Position numbers and translations under genes: made by a program. A stretch of DNA of 23,168 nt from CALAED01 sp937891035 (lineage in GTDB: Bacteria; Actinomycetota; Actinomycetes; Streptosporangiales; Streptosporangiaceae), in assembly GCA_035642125.1 (NCBI GenBank), contig DASQSZ010000354.1, positions 1-23,168 of the forward strand, in the 5' to 3' direction. Positions 14,367 through 21,754 of this stretch are shown piece by piece; within the stretch, counting starts at the first letter, position 1; each line of letters opens with the position of its first letter. The notes beneath the pieces are model-generated. The model had not been told where the DNA came from and ran no database searches. It worked only from the letters and a program-made list of their open reading frames with translations.

Positions 14367-16622
14367 TCACTTCCGGACCTCGACCGGCACCTGCTGGCCT
14401 TCCGCGGAGCCCGCGGCGCCGGCCGGCAGCGGGCCGGCGGTCTCGCTCAACCCGAAGCGGCGGTGCACCGCACGCAGCGGCTTGGGCGCCCACCACGAGC
14501 CGCGGCCGAGCATCTTCATGACGGCCGGCAGCAGCAGCCCGCGGATGACGGTGGCGTCCACCAGGATCGCCAGCGGGATGCCGATCGCGAACGCCTTCAT
14601 GTAGTTCAGCCCGGAGGTGACCCAGACCACGAAGACCGTGGAGATCAGGATCGCCGCGTAGGTGATGACCCGGCCGGTGCGCTCAAGACCGACGGCCACG
14701 GCCTGGGTGTTGTCCTTGGTACGGTCCCACTCCTCCTTGATCCGGGAGAGCATGAAGACCTGGTAGTCCATGGCCAGCCCGAACGCGATTCCGAAGATCA
14801 TCACCGGGATCATCCAGATGACAGCCCCGGTGGTGATGAAGTCACCGACCAACCACCTCAGGTGGCCGTCCTGGAAGATGTACACCACGGCGCCGAACGT
14901 CGCGCTCATGCTCAGCCCGCTCAGCACCATCGCCACGATCGGGAGCACCACGCTGCCGGTCAGCAGGAACAGCAGCACGAACATGCCCACGGCCAAGATG
15001 CCCAGGGCCAGCGGCATCCGATCGTAGAGGGTCTTGAAGGTGTCGGCGTTGTCGGCCGGGATGCCGCCGACGGTCACGTCGAACGGGGCCGGGCCGGAGC
15101 GGATGTCGTCCACGAGGCCCTTGGCGGCCTCGGAGTAGCCGTCCACCGCCGGCACCACCTGCAGGTACGTCGCGTCGGACGCGGCGAAGCGCGCGGAGTT
15201 CGGCCCGGGCGGGGCCACCTGACGGCCATCGGCGTAGCTGCCGGACAGGGCGTCGACACGGGCCACGTCCGGCATGGACGACAGCCGCGCCGCGTAGCCG
15301 GCGATGTCCGACGACCGGCTCTGCGGGTTGCCGATGTTTTGCGCCACGACCTGGATGGTGTCCAGCTCGCGGGTGTTGAAGTCGGCGCGCACGGTCTGCG
15401 CCACCTGCGCCGACTGCGCGGACTGGGGCAGCATCTGCTCGTCCGGCAGCCGCAGGTTCATGCCGAGCGCTGGCGAGCCGACCAGCACCACGCCGACGAG
15501 CACGCCGAGCGACGCCACAACCGGGTGCCGCATCACGAAGGTGACCATGCGGTGCCAAAAACCGCTCTCGGCGGCGGCGCCGGGGTGCTGCTTGCGCCGC
15601 AGGATCCGGCCCTTCTCCACGCGCGGGCCGAGCCAGGCCAGCATCGCGGGCACCACGAGCAGCGCGCCCGCCGCCGCGATCAGCGCGGTGGCCATGCACG
15701 ACCAGCCGATGGAGCGGAGGAACGGGTGCGGGAAGACCAGCAGGGCGGTGAAGGCGATCGCCATCGTCACCGACGAGAACACGACGGTCCGGCCCGCGGT
15801 GCGCATGGCGCCCATGATCGCGGTCGGGATGTCGGATCCCTTGCGTAGCTCTTCGCGGTAGCGGTAGACGATCAGCAGGCTGTAGTCGATCGCCAGCCCC
15901 AGGCTCAAGAACGTGGTGATGTTGACGACGACGTTCGATGTCTCGGTGGCGAACGTCAGCCCCCACATCACCGCCATGCCCACCAACAGGGCCACGAAGG
16001 CCACCGCCAGCGGGAGCAGGGCGGCCACCAGGCTGCCGAAGATCAGCACCAGCACCAGCATGGTGAGCGGGAAGACCAGGCTTTCGGCCTTGGCGACGTC
16101 CTCCTGCGACTGCTTGATGTTCTCCTGCCACATCAACGCCGTGCCGCCCATGGTGACGTTGAGGCCGTCGACGGTGCCGGTGTACTTCGGCCTGAGCGCC
16201 TCGGCCCGGTCGATCCGTTCGTCGAAGTCACCGGCGATGTGCCCGATCACGAGGGCCGAGCCACCGCCCTCGCCGCGCAGGGCGGCGGGCCTGCCCAGCG
16301 ACCAGTAGGAGGCCACGTTCGAGACGCCTTGTTCCTGGGCCAGCCGTTGGCGCAGGCTCTCCGCGGCGGTGGCGACCTGTGGATTGTCCACGCCGCGGCC
16401 ATCTGAGACGACCAACACGAGGTTGGTCTCGCGTTGATTGAAGGTCTGCTCGACCACGCCCGTCGTCTTGGCAGACTCCGAGCCCTCATCTTCGTAGCCG
16501 CCTGCGGTCACCCGGTCCTGCAGCCCCATGGACAGCGTTCCCGCGCCCATGACCAGGAGCAGCACTACCAGCAGAACGGCTCTCGGCCTGCGCAGTGCCA
16601 GGCCGGTCAGCCTTGCCAACAT
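14367..16622 (-). CDS. MMPL/RND-family exporter
   Basis: The 751-aa membrane protein has the symmetric plan of actinomycete MMPL transporters. One N-terminal membrane helix (RAVLLVVLLLVMGAGTL) is followed by a large extracytoplasmic loop that opens with the family signature GGYEDEGSES. Then come five to six helices (LVFPLTMLVLVLIFGSLV, TTFLSLGLAIDYSLLIVYRYREE and others), a second helix-loop unit from about residue 370, and the final helix group with FGIAFGLAMDYQVFMLSRIKEE. The paired (L/F)GLA(I/M)DY motifs carry the Asp and Tyr used in proton coupling. ATG 16622 is taken because GGAGGA lies 7 nt upstream; the frame remains open for 35 codons before that. Likely role is proton-driven export of the cluster product or a lipid-like intermediate, giving self-resistance. 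A hairpin follows it, and a likely promoter region precedes it. Confidence 0.92.
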   Translation of the reverse strand: MLARLTGLALRRPRAVLLVVLLLVMGAGTLSMGLQDRVTAGGYEDEGSESAKTTGVVEQTFNQRETNLVLVVSDGRGVDNPQVATAAESLRQRLAQEQGVSNVASYWSLGRPAALRGEGGGSALVIGHIAGDFDERIDRAEALRPKYTGTVDGLNVTMGGTALMWQENIKQSQEDVAKAESLVFPLTMLVLVLIFGSLVAALLPLAVAFVALLVGMAVMWGLTFATETSNVVVNITTFLSLGLAIDYSLLIVYRYREELRKGSDIPTAIMGAMRTAGRTVVFSSVTMAIAFTALLVFPHPFLRSIGWSCMATALIAAAGALLVVPAMLAWLGPRVEKGRILRRKQHPGAAAESGFWHRMVTFVMRHPVVASLGVLVGVVLVGSPALGMNLRLPDEQMLPQSAQSAQVAQTVRADFNTRELDTIQVVAQNIGNPQSRSSDIAGYAARLSSMPDVARVDALSGSYADGRQVAPPGPNSARFAASDATYLQVVPAVDGYSEAAKGLVDDIRSGPAPFDVTVGGIPADNADTFKTLYDRMPLALGILAVGMFVLLFLLTGSVVLPIVAMVLSGLSMSATFGAVVYIFQDGHLRWLVGDFITTGAVIWMIPVMIFGIAFGLAMDYQVFMLSRIKEEWDRTKDNTQAVAVGLERTGRVITYAAILISTVFVVWVTSGLNYMKAFAIGIPLAILVDATVIRGLLLPAVMKMLGRGSWWAPKPLRAVHRRFGLSETAGPLPAGAAGSAEGQQVPVEVRK

Positions 16623-16642
16623 TTCAGTTCCTCCGATTGGAA

Positions 16643-16669
16643 TTGGCGGATGGCGAAAAATTCCGCCAA
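16643..16669. promoter_or_regulatory. inverted repeat in the MMPL leader
   Basis: TTGGCGGA (16643-16650) and TCCGCCAA (16662-16669) form a perfect 8-bp inverted repeat with an 11-nt AT-rich spacer, starting about 20 nt upstream of the MMPL start. It could be a repressor operator or a leader hairpin close to the ribosome binding site. Confidence 0.5.
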
Positions 16670-16698
16670 CCACCCGTGTTTTCCAGTGAATCTCATCG

Positions 16699-16727
16699 AC
16701 TGTTCGGACAAGTGAAGAGCCGGTCAA
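16699..16727 (-). promoter_or_regulatory. possible promoter for the MMPL gene
   Basis: On the minus strand TTGACC (16727-16722) is followed after 17 nt by AACAGT (16704-16699), a fair -35 and a weak -10 box. Transcription would begin near 16692 and include the inverted repeat at 16643-16669. The 273-nt gap to the SDR gene supports a separate promoter; the exact boxes are tentative. Confidence 0.35.
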
Positions 16728-16895
16728 GCCGAATGTCAGATCTGTGTTAATTGAATTGCAAGCCGAGCACAGGCCATGACTGCTCCGTTGTCCGTTGTCG
16801 CAGGTGAGCGGGGGTTGAGCAGGTATTCACGCGGTTCCAATCGAGGCGGGCAAGGCAGCCGGCCGATTCTGCTTACTGCGTCAGGCCGACTATGG

Positions 16896-17633
16896 CTACT
16901 GCGCCAGATAGCCGCCGTCCACCGCGTGATAGCTGCCGGTAATGAAGGAGGCCTCGGGCGAGGCGAGGAAGCAGATCGCGGCGGCCACCTCCTCGGGCCG
17001 TCCGGGACGCTTGGCCGGCGCCATCTCGATGGCCGCCTTGGCGACCTCGGGCGGCGCGGCCCGCGTCATCGGGGTGTCGATGGCGCCCGGGCCGACGGCC
17101 ACCACGCGGACCCCGGCCTGGGCGTACTCCACGCCGGCCGCGCGGGTGAGGCCGAGCACGCCGTGCTTGCTCGCGCAGTAGGCGGCCGCGTAGGGGTACC
17201 CGCTCGCCGCCGCCACCGAGGCGGTGTTGACGATGACGCCGCCGCCGGAATTGATGATCGCCGGAATCTCGGCGCGCATCCCGTGGAAGACCCCGGCCAG
17301 GTTGATGTCGATGGCCCGCCGGAACGCCTCGATGGACAGCTCGTGCGTCGGGGCGAGTTCGCCGGTGATGCCGGCGTTGTTGACCGCCACGTGCAGCGCG
17401 CCCTCGGTGGCGGTGATGTCCGCGATCGTCGCGGCCACCGCGTCGGGGTCGGTGACGTCCATCTGGACGCCGCGCACGTTGTCGCCGGCGTCCGCGGCGA
17501 CCTTGGCGACGTTTTCGGCGTTGATGTCGGCAGCGACGACGTACGCCCCCAGGTCGGCGAATCGGCGCACGCATTCCGCGCCTATCCCGGAACCGCCACC
17601 GGTAACGAAGGCGACCTTACCTTCGAAGCCCAT
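16896..17633 (-). CDS. classical short-chain dehydrogenase/reductase
   Basis: The 245-aa enzyme has every classical SDR mark: cofactor loop TGGGSGIG at residues 11-18, Asp-Ile at the end of strand two (AADIN, suggesting NAD(H)), NNAG at 85-88, Ser139 in NTASVA, and Tyr152 and Lys156 in YCASK. VGPGAIDTPMT and GRPEEVAAAICFLASPEASFITGS are the expected C-terminal segments. It would oxidise an alcohol or reduce a ketone in the cytoplasm. The start ATG follows AGGGGAAGAAGA. It is separated from ligase 2 by 211 nt that include an inverted repeat, and from the MMPL gene by 273 nt, so it may be its own transcript. In contrast to the SDR at 3068-4060, its catalytic set is intact. Substrate is not identifiable; a tailoring step on the metabolite is likely. 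Confidence 0.93.
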   Translation of the reverse strand: MGFEGKVAFVTGGGSGIGAECVRRFADLGAYVVAADINAENVAKVAADAGDNVRGVQMDVTDPDAVAATIADITATEGALHVAVNNAGITGELAPTHELSIEAFRRAIDINLAGVFHGMRAEIPAIINSGGGVIVNTASVAAASGYPYAAAYCASKHGVLGLTRAAGVEYAQAGVRVVAVGPGAIDTPMTRAAPPEVAKAAIEMAPAKRPGRPEEVAAAICFLASPEASFITGSYHAVDGGYLAQ

Positions 17634-17711
17634 TCTTCTTCCCCTCTCCCCACTGAGATTCGATCAGCCAGATTCCTACTTGATCGCCCGCCGACCCCCC
17701 GGCAGACATTG

Positions 17712-17762
17712 CTCAACCACACGTAAGGCGTTAAACCGCGCCGGCCTAACGCCGGTGTTGAG
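17712..17762 (-). terminator. nested inverted repeat between ligase 2 and the SDR gene
   Basis: GGCGTTA (17727-17733) pairs with TAACGCC (17747-17753), enclosed by CTCAAC (17712-17717) and GTTGAG (17757-17762). Together they form a stem with an internal bulge. It lies about 80 nt past the ligase 2 stop and upstream of the SDR start, so it may act as a terminator; an operator function is also possible. The remaining part of the 211-nt gap shows nothing else. Confidence 0.5.
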
Positions 17763-17844
17763 ACGCGGCGCGGCCGACGGAGGCGCGACGTCGTCGCCGT
17801 TTGCGTTTCGCCGGCCGGGCCGCTCCGGTCATTCGTGGAATGCG

Positions 17845-19584
17845 TTAAGTCCATTGCCCACTTCCATACGTCTTGGACGTGCCGAGCACGCGTTCGCGCA
17901 GCTCGTATCGGCGCACCTTCCATGTACCGGTGCGCGGGAACTCGTCCCAATCGATGACGATCGGATCGGCCAGCTCGGGCAGCCCGGTCACGGCGTCCTG
18001 CCACCGGGCCGGGTCGAGCAGGCCGTCGGAGGTGCTGAGCACCGGCACCGGCGGCCGGCCCGGCACGCCGAGCACGATGACCTCGGTGGTCTCGGGTAGC
18101 CGCTCGAGCAGCAGGCTTTCCAGCTCGATGCCGCTCACGCCGGGGATCAGGTCGACCTCGCGGTCGATGATGCGGATGGCGCCGGTCAGGGTGTGCACGC
18201 CGAGGTCGCCGGTGTTCCACCAGCCATCCCAGATCTTCTCGGTGTGCCGTTCGTCCTCGCCCAGATAGGTCAGGCAGCGACCGTGGGTCTTGACCAGGAC
18301 CATGCCGATCTTGCCGCGCCGCAGCGGGCGGCGGGTGTCGGGGTCGACCACCTTGATGCGGGTGAGGAACGGGAACGGCCGCCCGTTGTCGCTGGTGACC
18401 GAGGAGTCCGCGCCGATCGCGCGGTTGAGGCGGCGGCGGGAGTAGATGCCCGGGCTCACCGGGCCGACCTCGCTTTGCCCCCAGACCTGGACCCACAGCG
18501 GGCCACGCCGTTTGGAGGCGTTGAGGAACGTACGCACCGTACGGGGGTGAATCGCGTCGAAGGTGTTGAAGTACGTCCTGATCCGCGCGAACAGGTCTGG
18601 ATGGCTGGCCGGGAGTCCCTCCCACCGCTGGAAGATGTTGGGGCAGGCCTCGAGCGTGGTCGGCACATGGGCGGTGAGCATCTCGGTCACCGTGTCGGGC
18701 TCGGACCCGGACAGGATGACCACCTTCTCCGGCGGCCGGGCCAGCTGAGCCGCGGTCCAGGTGATCGCACGCCCGTGGACGAAGGAGATGCACGAGGCGA
18801 CGGTGTCGTCCTTGCGGATCGACAGCCGCGGCAGCGGCAGCGTCTCCAGCTTGGCCAGCACGCCGAGCAGAGTGTTGGGCGAGTGCACGACCAGCTTGGG
18901 CACCCCGGTGGTGCCCGAGGTGTGGGTGGCGATCATCGGCTCGTCGTCACCGCACGGGTCGGCCGGCGGGACCGGCGCGTCAAGCAGATCCTCGAAGATC
19001 TGCCGGCCGGCGGCCGTGGCCGCCGCGGCGTCCTTGCCCGAGGCGACGCCGTTGCCCGACGCGCCGTTGCCCGACGCGCCGTTGCCCGACGCGGCGTTGC
19101 CGGTGCCGGTTTTCGCGCCGGCGCCCGTCCCCGGGCCGGTGCCCGGCTCGGCCACGAGGACGGACACGTCAGGGTCGACCAGTGCGATTCCGGCCGCCTC
19201 CGCGGCGGCCAGGGTGGCGGGACCGGCCACCAGCACCCGGGGGCGCAGCCGTTCCATCATGGTGCGCAGGTGGTCCGGCGGGACCGTCGAGGAGATCATG
19301 GCCCCGACCGCGCCGATCCTGGCGGCCGCCGCGGCAAGCAGCACGGTGTCCCAGTGGTTGTCCTTGATGATCGCCAGGTGGTCGCCCTTGCGCAGCCCGG
19401 CGGCGTGCAGCGCCCCGGACGCGCGGGCGACGAGCTCCGCCAGACCCGCCACGGTGTAGCGGGTGCCACCGTGCGGGGCGATGTCGAACGGCCGGTCCAG
19501 GTGGAACACCGGGCGCTCGGCCAGCGCGTGATGATCGAAGATCAGGCCGATGTTTTTGGGCCGCCTGCCCTGCTTGGCCTTCAT
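17845..19584 (-). CDS. AMP-forming acyl/aryl-CoA (or acyl-ACP) ligase 2
   Basis: The 579-aa paralogue of ligase 1 matches it along its length, from RPKNIGLIFDHH at the N-terminus to GSGQWT at the C-terminus. The phosphate loop THTSGTTGVPK is at 220-230, WGQSEVGPVSPG in the middle, and NTGDLG and DREVDLIPG in the C-terminal part. The A10 segment PRTGTWKVRRYELRE carries the catalytic Lys556. It differs by a Gly/Asn/Ala/Ser-rich insert (about residues 148-193) between the N-terminal subdomain and the phosphate loop, made partly of 15-nt tandem repeats. It lacks the Arg/Gly tail of ligase 1. ATG 19584 is chosen because GGAGGG is 5-6 nt upstream and the start overlaps the methyltransferase stop as ATGA, a sign of coupled translation. 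It probably activates a second carboxylic acid, or the same acid at a different stage, after methyltransferase or aminotransferase action. Substrate unknown. Confidence 0.9.
   Translation of the reverse strand: MKAKQGRRPKNIGLIFDHHALAERPVFHLDRPFDIAPHGGTRYTVAGLAELVARASGALHAAGLRKGDHLAIIKDNHWDTVLLAAAAARIGAVGAMISSTVPPDHLRTMMERLRPRVLVAGPATLAAAEAAGIALVDPDVSVLVAEPGTGPGTGAGAKTGTGNAASGNGASGNGASGNGVASGKDAAAATAAGRQIFEDLLDAPVPPADPCGDDEPMIATHTSGTTGVPKLVVHSPNTLLGVLAKLETLPLPRLSIRKDDTVASCISFVHGRAITWTAAQLARPPEKVVILSGSEPDTVTEMLTAHVPTTLEACPNIFQRWEGLPASHPDLFARIRTYFNTFDAIHPRTVRTFLNASKRRGPLWVQVWGQSEVGPVSPGIYSRRRLNRAIGADSSVTSDNGRPFPFLTRIKVVDPDTRRPLRRGKIGMVLVKTHGRCLTYLGEDERHTEKIWDGWWNTGDLGVHTLTGAIRIIDREVDLIPGVSGIELESLLLERLPETTEVIVLGVPGRPPVPVLSTSDGLLDPARWQDAVTGLPELADPIVIDWDEFPRTGTWKVRRYELRERVLGTSKTYGSGQWT
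19051..19095 (-). repeat. in-frame 15-nt tandem repeats encoding ASGNG
   Basis: Three consecutive 15-nt units (plus-strand gttgcccgacgcgcc twice, then one with ggc at its end) lie inside ligase 2, with diverged units on both sides. On the coding strand they read Ala-Ser-Gly-Asn-Gly. The unit length and Gly-Asn-Gly core match the repeat in the P450 gene at 7328-7387. Confidence 0.9.
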
Positions 19585-20411
19585 CGGTTCCCTCCGGTGT
19601 CGGTCGCGGGCGGCTTGCGCCCGAAGGTGGAGATCAGGACCTGGCTCAGCCATCGGTTGGCGGGGTCGCCCATCTCGGCGATGGCCTCGTCGATGCGCGC
19701 GTCGGACAACAGCCCAGCGGCGACGATCTTCGGGCGCATGAACTCCAGCCACAGCTGGTAGTGGCGGGCCTGTTCGGAGCCGCCGTGCACCATGACCACC
19801 CGGCCCTCGGCGGACACCTCGGTGAGCTCGCTGTTCAGCGCGATCTCCAGGTCGAAGTGGCCACCGCGCGGTTCGTGTCCCGCCTGGCGCATGAGCCCGT
19901 ACCCGGCCTCTTTGATGTCGGTCAGGAAACGCTCCGAGCGGTAGCTGCGGAACAGCGGCAGCGAGTCGGTGTCCTCAACGAACAGCCAGCCGCCCGGCCG
20001 CAGCGCCCGGATCAACCTGGCCACCGCCGCCTCCCTGTCCTGCAGGTGCTGGATGAGCATGCGCGCGTGCACCAGGTCGAAGGATTCGGCCGGTAGCTCC
20101 TCGGTACGCAGGTCGTTGCGAAGTACCTCGACGCCTCGTTCGGCCAGCCGGTCCAGCCGGCCGACCTCCAGGTCGGCGGCCACCACCCTGCCGGTGGAGC
20201 CGACCCGTTCGAGCAGCCATTCGGCCGCCCCGCCGGCGCCGGCGCCCACCTCGAGGCAGGCCCAGCCCCGGTCCACGCCGAGCCGCCCGAAGCGCTCGAT
20301 GGTCCCCGGATCCCAGATCGCCTCGTTGGTGATGAGACGCTCGGTCTCCAGATCCCACGTGGGATTGAAGACGTACCCCTGCGCTTGCTTGGCGCCGTCC
20401 TGGACGGTCAT
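19581..20411 (-). CDS. SAM-dependent methyltransferase
   Basis: The 276-aa class I methyltransferase has motif I LEVGAGAGG at residues 53-61, the acidic residue Asp80 ending strand two (VVAADLE), LRTEELPAESFDLVHARMLIQHL as motif IV and post-motif, and ALRPGGWLFVEDTD as motif VI. The C-terminal part (SEQARHYQLWLEFMRPKIVAAGLL) is helical and resembles a substrate cap. The type is common in antibiotic clusters for O-, N- or C-methylation. The ATG follows a G-rich box (GGGGGCG). The stop overlaps the ligase 2 start by 4 nt. Upstream lies a 142-nt gap after DegT aminotransferase 1, with a small GCAG/CTGC hairpin but no clear promoter. N-methylation of a sugar or other amine made by the adjacent aminotransferases is one reading; acid or phenol methylation before activation by ligase 2 is another. 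Confidence 0.9.
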   Translation of the reverse strand: MTVQDGAKQAQGYVFNPTWDLETERLITNEAIWDPGTIERFGRLGVDRGWACLEVGAGAGGAAEWLLERVGSTGRVVAADLEVGRLDRLAERGVEVLRNDLRTEELPAESFDLVHARMLIQHLQDREAAVARLIRALRPGGWLFVEDTDSLPLFRSYRSERFLTDIKEAGYGLMRQAGHEPRGGHFDLEIALNSELTEVSAEGRVVMVHGGSEQARHYQLWLEFMRPKIVAAGLLSDARIDEAIAEMGDPANRWLSQVLISTFGRKPPATDTGGNR

Positions 20412-20553
20412 CCGGGGACGCCCCCTTCCTTATGCGATTCCGTACGTTTTCCGCGCACGTAAAGAGCAGGCTAGGAAGCCGGTTCTGCGATGTCCGAGCC
20501 GACGCAAGGCCTTGCTACGCACCCGGCAGAAAACTGCGCAGAAAATTGGCTTA

Positions 20554-21675
20554 TCATTCGAAGAACTCGCAGATCGTGTCGGCGATGTATTCGACCTGCG
20601 CGTCGGTGAGATGCGGCCAGATCGGGATGGCCAGGTTCCGCCGGCTGGCCTGTTCGGAATGGGGCCAGGTCACCCCCTCGGGGGCCCATGCCGCGAAGGC
20701 CGGTTGCAGCGGCAGCGGCACCGGATAGTAGATATGGGTGCCGATGCCCTGCCCGGTGAGATAGGAGCGAAGATCCTCCCGCCGGTCAACCAGCAGGGAG
20801 TACACGTAATAGCAACGGCCGTTGCGGCCAGGCGGCGGCGCCAGCACCCCGTGCTCGCGCAGCGGCTCGAAGCGTTTCGTGTAATAGTCGGCGATCTGCG
20901 CCCGCCGCTCGAGCCGGTCGGCGAACGTCGGCAGCCGGTGCAGCTGGAACCCGGCGATGATCTCGTCGAAGCGGCTGTTCTGGCCGATGCGGTGGTGCAG
21001 GAACCGGTTCACCCCGTCCTGACCGTGGTTGCGCAGCATCCGTACGGTCGTGGCGAGATCGTCGTCGTCCGTCAGCACCATGCCGCCCTCTCCGGCGGTG
21101 CCGAACGCCTTGACCTGGAAGAACGACAAGACCCCCAGCTCGCCGAAGCGGCCGGCCTGCGTGCCGTCGAGCACCGCGCCCTGGGCCACGGCCGCGTCCT
21201 CTATCACCGGGATGTCGTGCCGCCGGCCGATCTCCATGAGCCGCGGCATGTCCGCCATGATCGAGAACAGGTGTGCCGGCATGATGGCCTTGGTCCGCGG
21301 CGTGATGAGCCGTTCCACCTCGTCCGGGTCGATGACCATGCGCCAAGGGTCGATGTCGGCGAAGATCGGCGTACCGCCCTCGTTGGCGACGCTGCTGGCC
21401 ACGGGCTGACAGCAAAACGCCGGCACGATCACCTCGTCGCCGGGGCCGATGCCGAGCGCGGCCACCGACAGGTTGAGGCCGCCGGTGCCGCTGCCGCAGG
21501 CGATGACGTGCTTGGCGCCGGTCGTCTCCCGCAGCGCCTGCTCCAGCTCGGCGGTGCGCCGGCCGAGGATGAACTTCTGTTCGGGATCGGTGCCGACCTC
21601 GTACAGGATGTCCAGCAGCGCGCCGCGGTCGGGCTCGAACAGGTCGGGCGGGAAGAAAGGCAGCGTATCTGTCAT
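20554..21675 (-). CDS. DegT/DnrJ/EryC1/StrS aminotransferase 1
   Basis: The 373-aa PLP enzyme carries the fold-type I marks of the DegT family: ACGSGTGGLNLSVAALGIGPGDEVIVPAF near residues 59-87, the cofactor Asp160 in VIEDAAVAQGA, and the Schiff-base Lys189 in SFFQVKAFGTAGEGGMV. The segment around Asp160 has AAVAQGA in place of the commoner A-x-AxG. Most members aminate keto sugars bound to nucleotides; some act on cyclitols or on 3-keto acids (AHBA synthase type). The ATG start follows GGAGG by 8 nt and lies 79 nt after DegT 2. Having two DegT genes next to each other suggests a diamino sugar, or one sugar enzyme plus one acting on another ring. It is clearly diverged from its neighbour, so it is not a recent tandem duplicate. 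Confidence 0.92.
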   Translation of the reverse strand: MTDTLPFFPPDLFEPDRGALLDILYEVGTDPEQKFILGRRTAELEQALRETTGAKHVIACGSGTGGLNLSVAALGIGPGDEVIVPAFCCQPVASSVANEGGTPIFADIDPWRMVIDPDEVERLITPRTKAIMPAHLFSIMADMPRLMEIGRRHDIPVIEDAAVAQGAVLDGTQAGRFGELGVLSFFQVKAFGTAGEGGMVLTDDDDLATTVRMLRNHGQDGVNRFLHHRIGQNSRFDEIIAGFQLHRLPTFADRLERRAQIADYYTKRFEPLREHGVLAPPPGRNGRCYYVYSLLVDRREDLRSYLTGQGIGTHIYYPVPLPLQPAFAAWAPEGVTWPHSEQASRRNLAIPIWPHLTDAQVEYIADTICEFFE

Positions 21676-21754
21676 GAGGCGGCCTCCGAAGCGAGCATCG
21701 TAGGGAGCGCCGGCGACCGAGGGGCGCAGCGTCGAAGATCGCCGGGCAGGCAGG

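Noticed and set aside
13560..15848. A 762-codon open frame on the plus strand
   Set aside because: It lies opposite the sugar dehydrogenase and MMPL genes and crosses the repeat and hairpin between them. Its His/Arg/Gly-rich composition is what GC-rich antisense frames produce, and it has no recognisable motif.
17845..17865. Apparent loss of the catalytic lysine in ligase 2 (GSGQWT where ligase 1 has GSGKWT)
   Set aside because: The A10 lysine is in PRTGTWKVRR further upstream and is present in both ligases, so the C-terminal Lys/Gln change need not affect catalysis.
19051..19095. CRISPR-like array
   Set aside because: Units are only 15 nt with no spacers, in frame within a gene; no cas genes are present. 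The same applies to 7328-7387.
18193..19761. A 522-codon plus-strand open frame opposite ligase 2
   Set aside because: Composition is rich in Arg, Gly, Asp and His with no domain, and the minus strand encodes an intact ligase with all core motifs.
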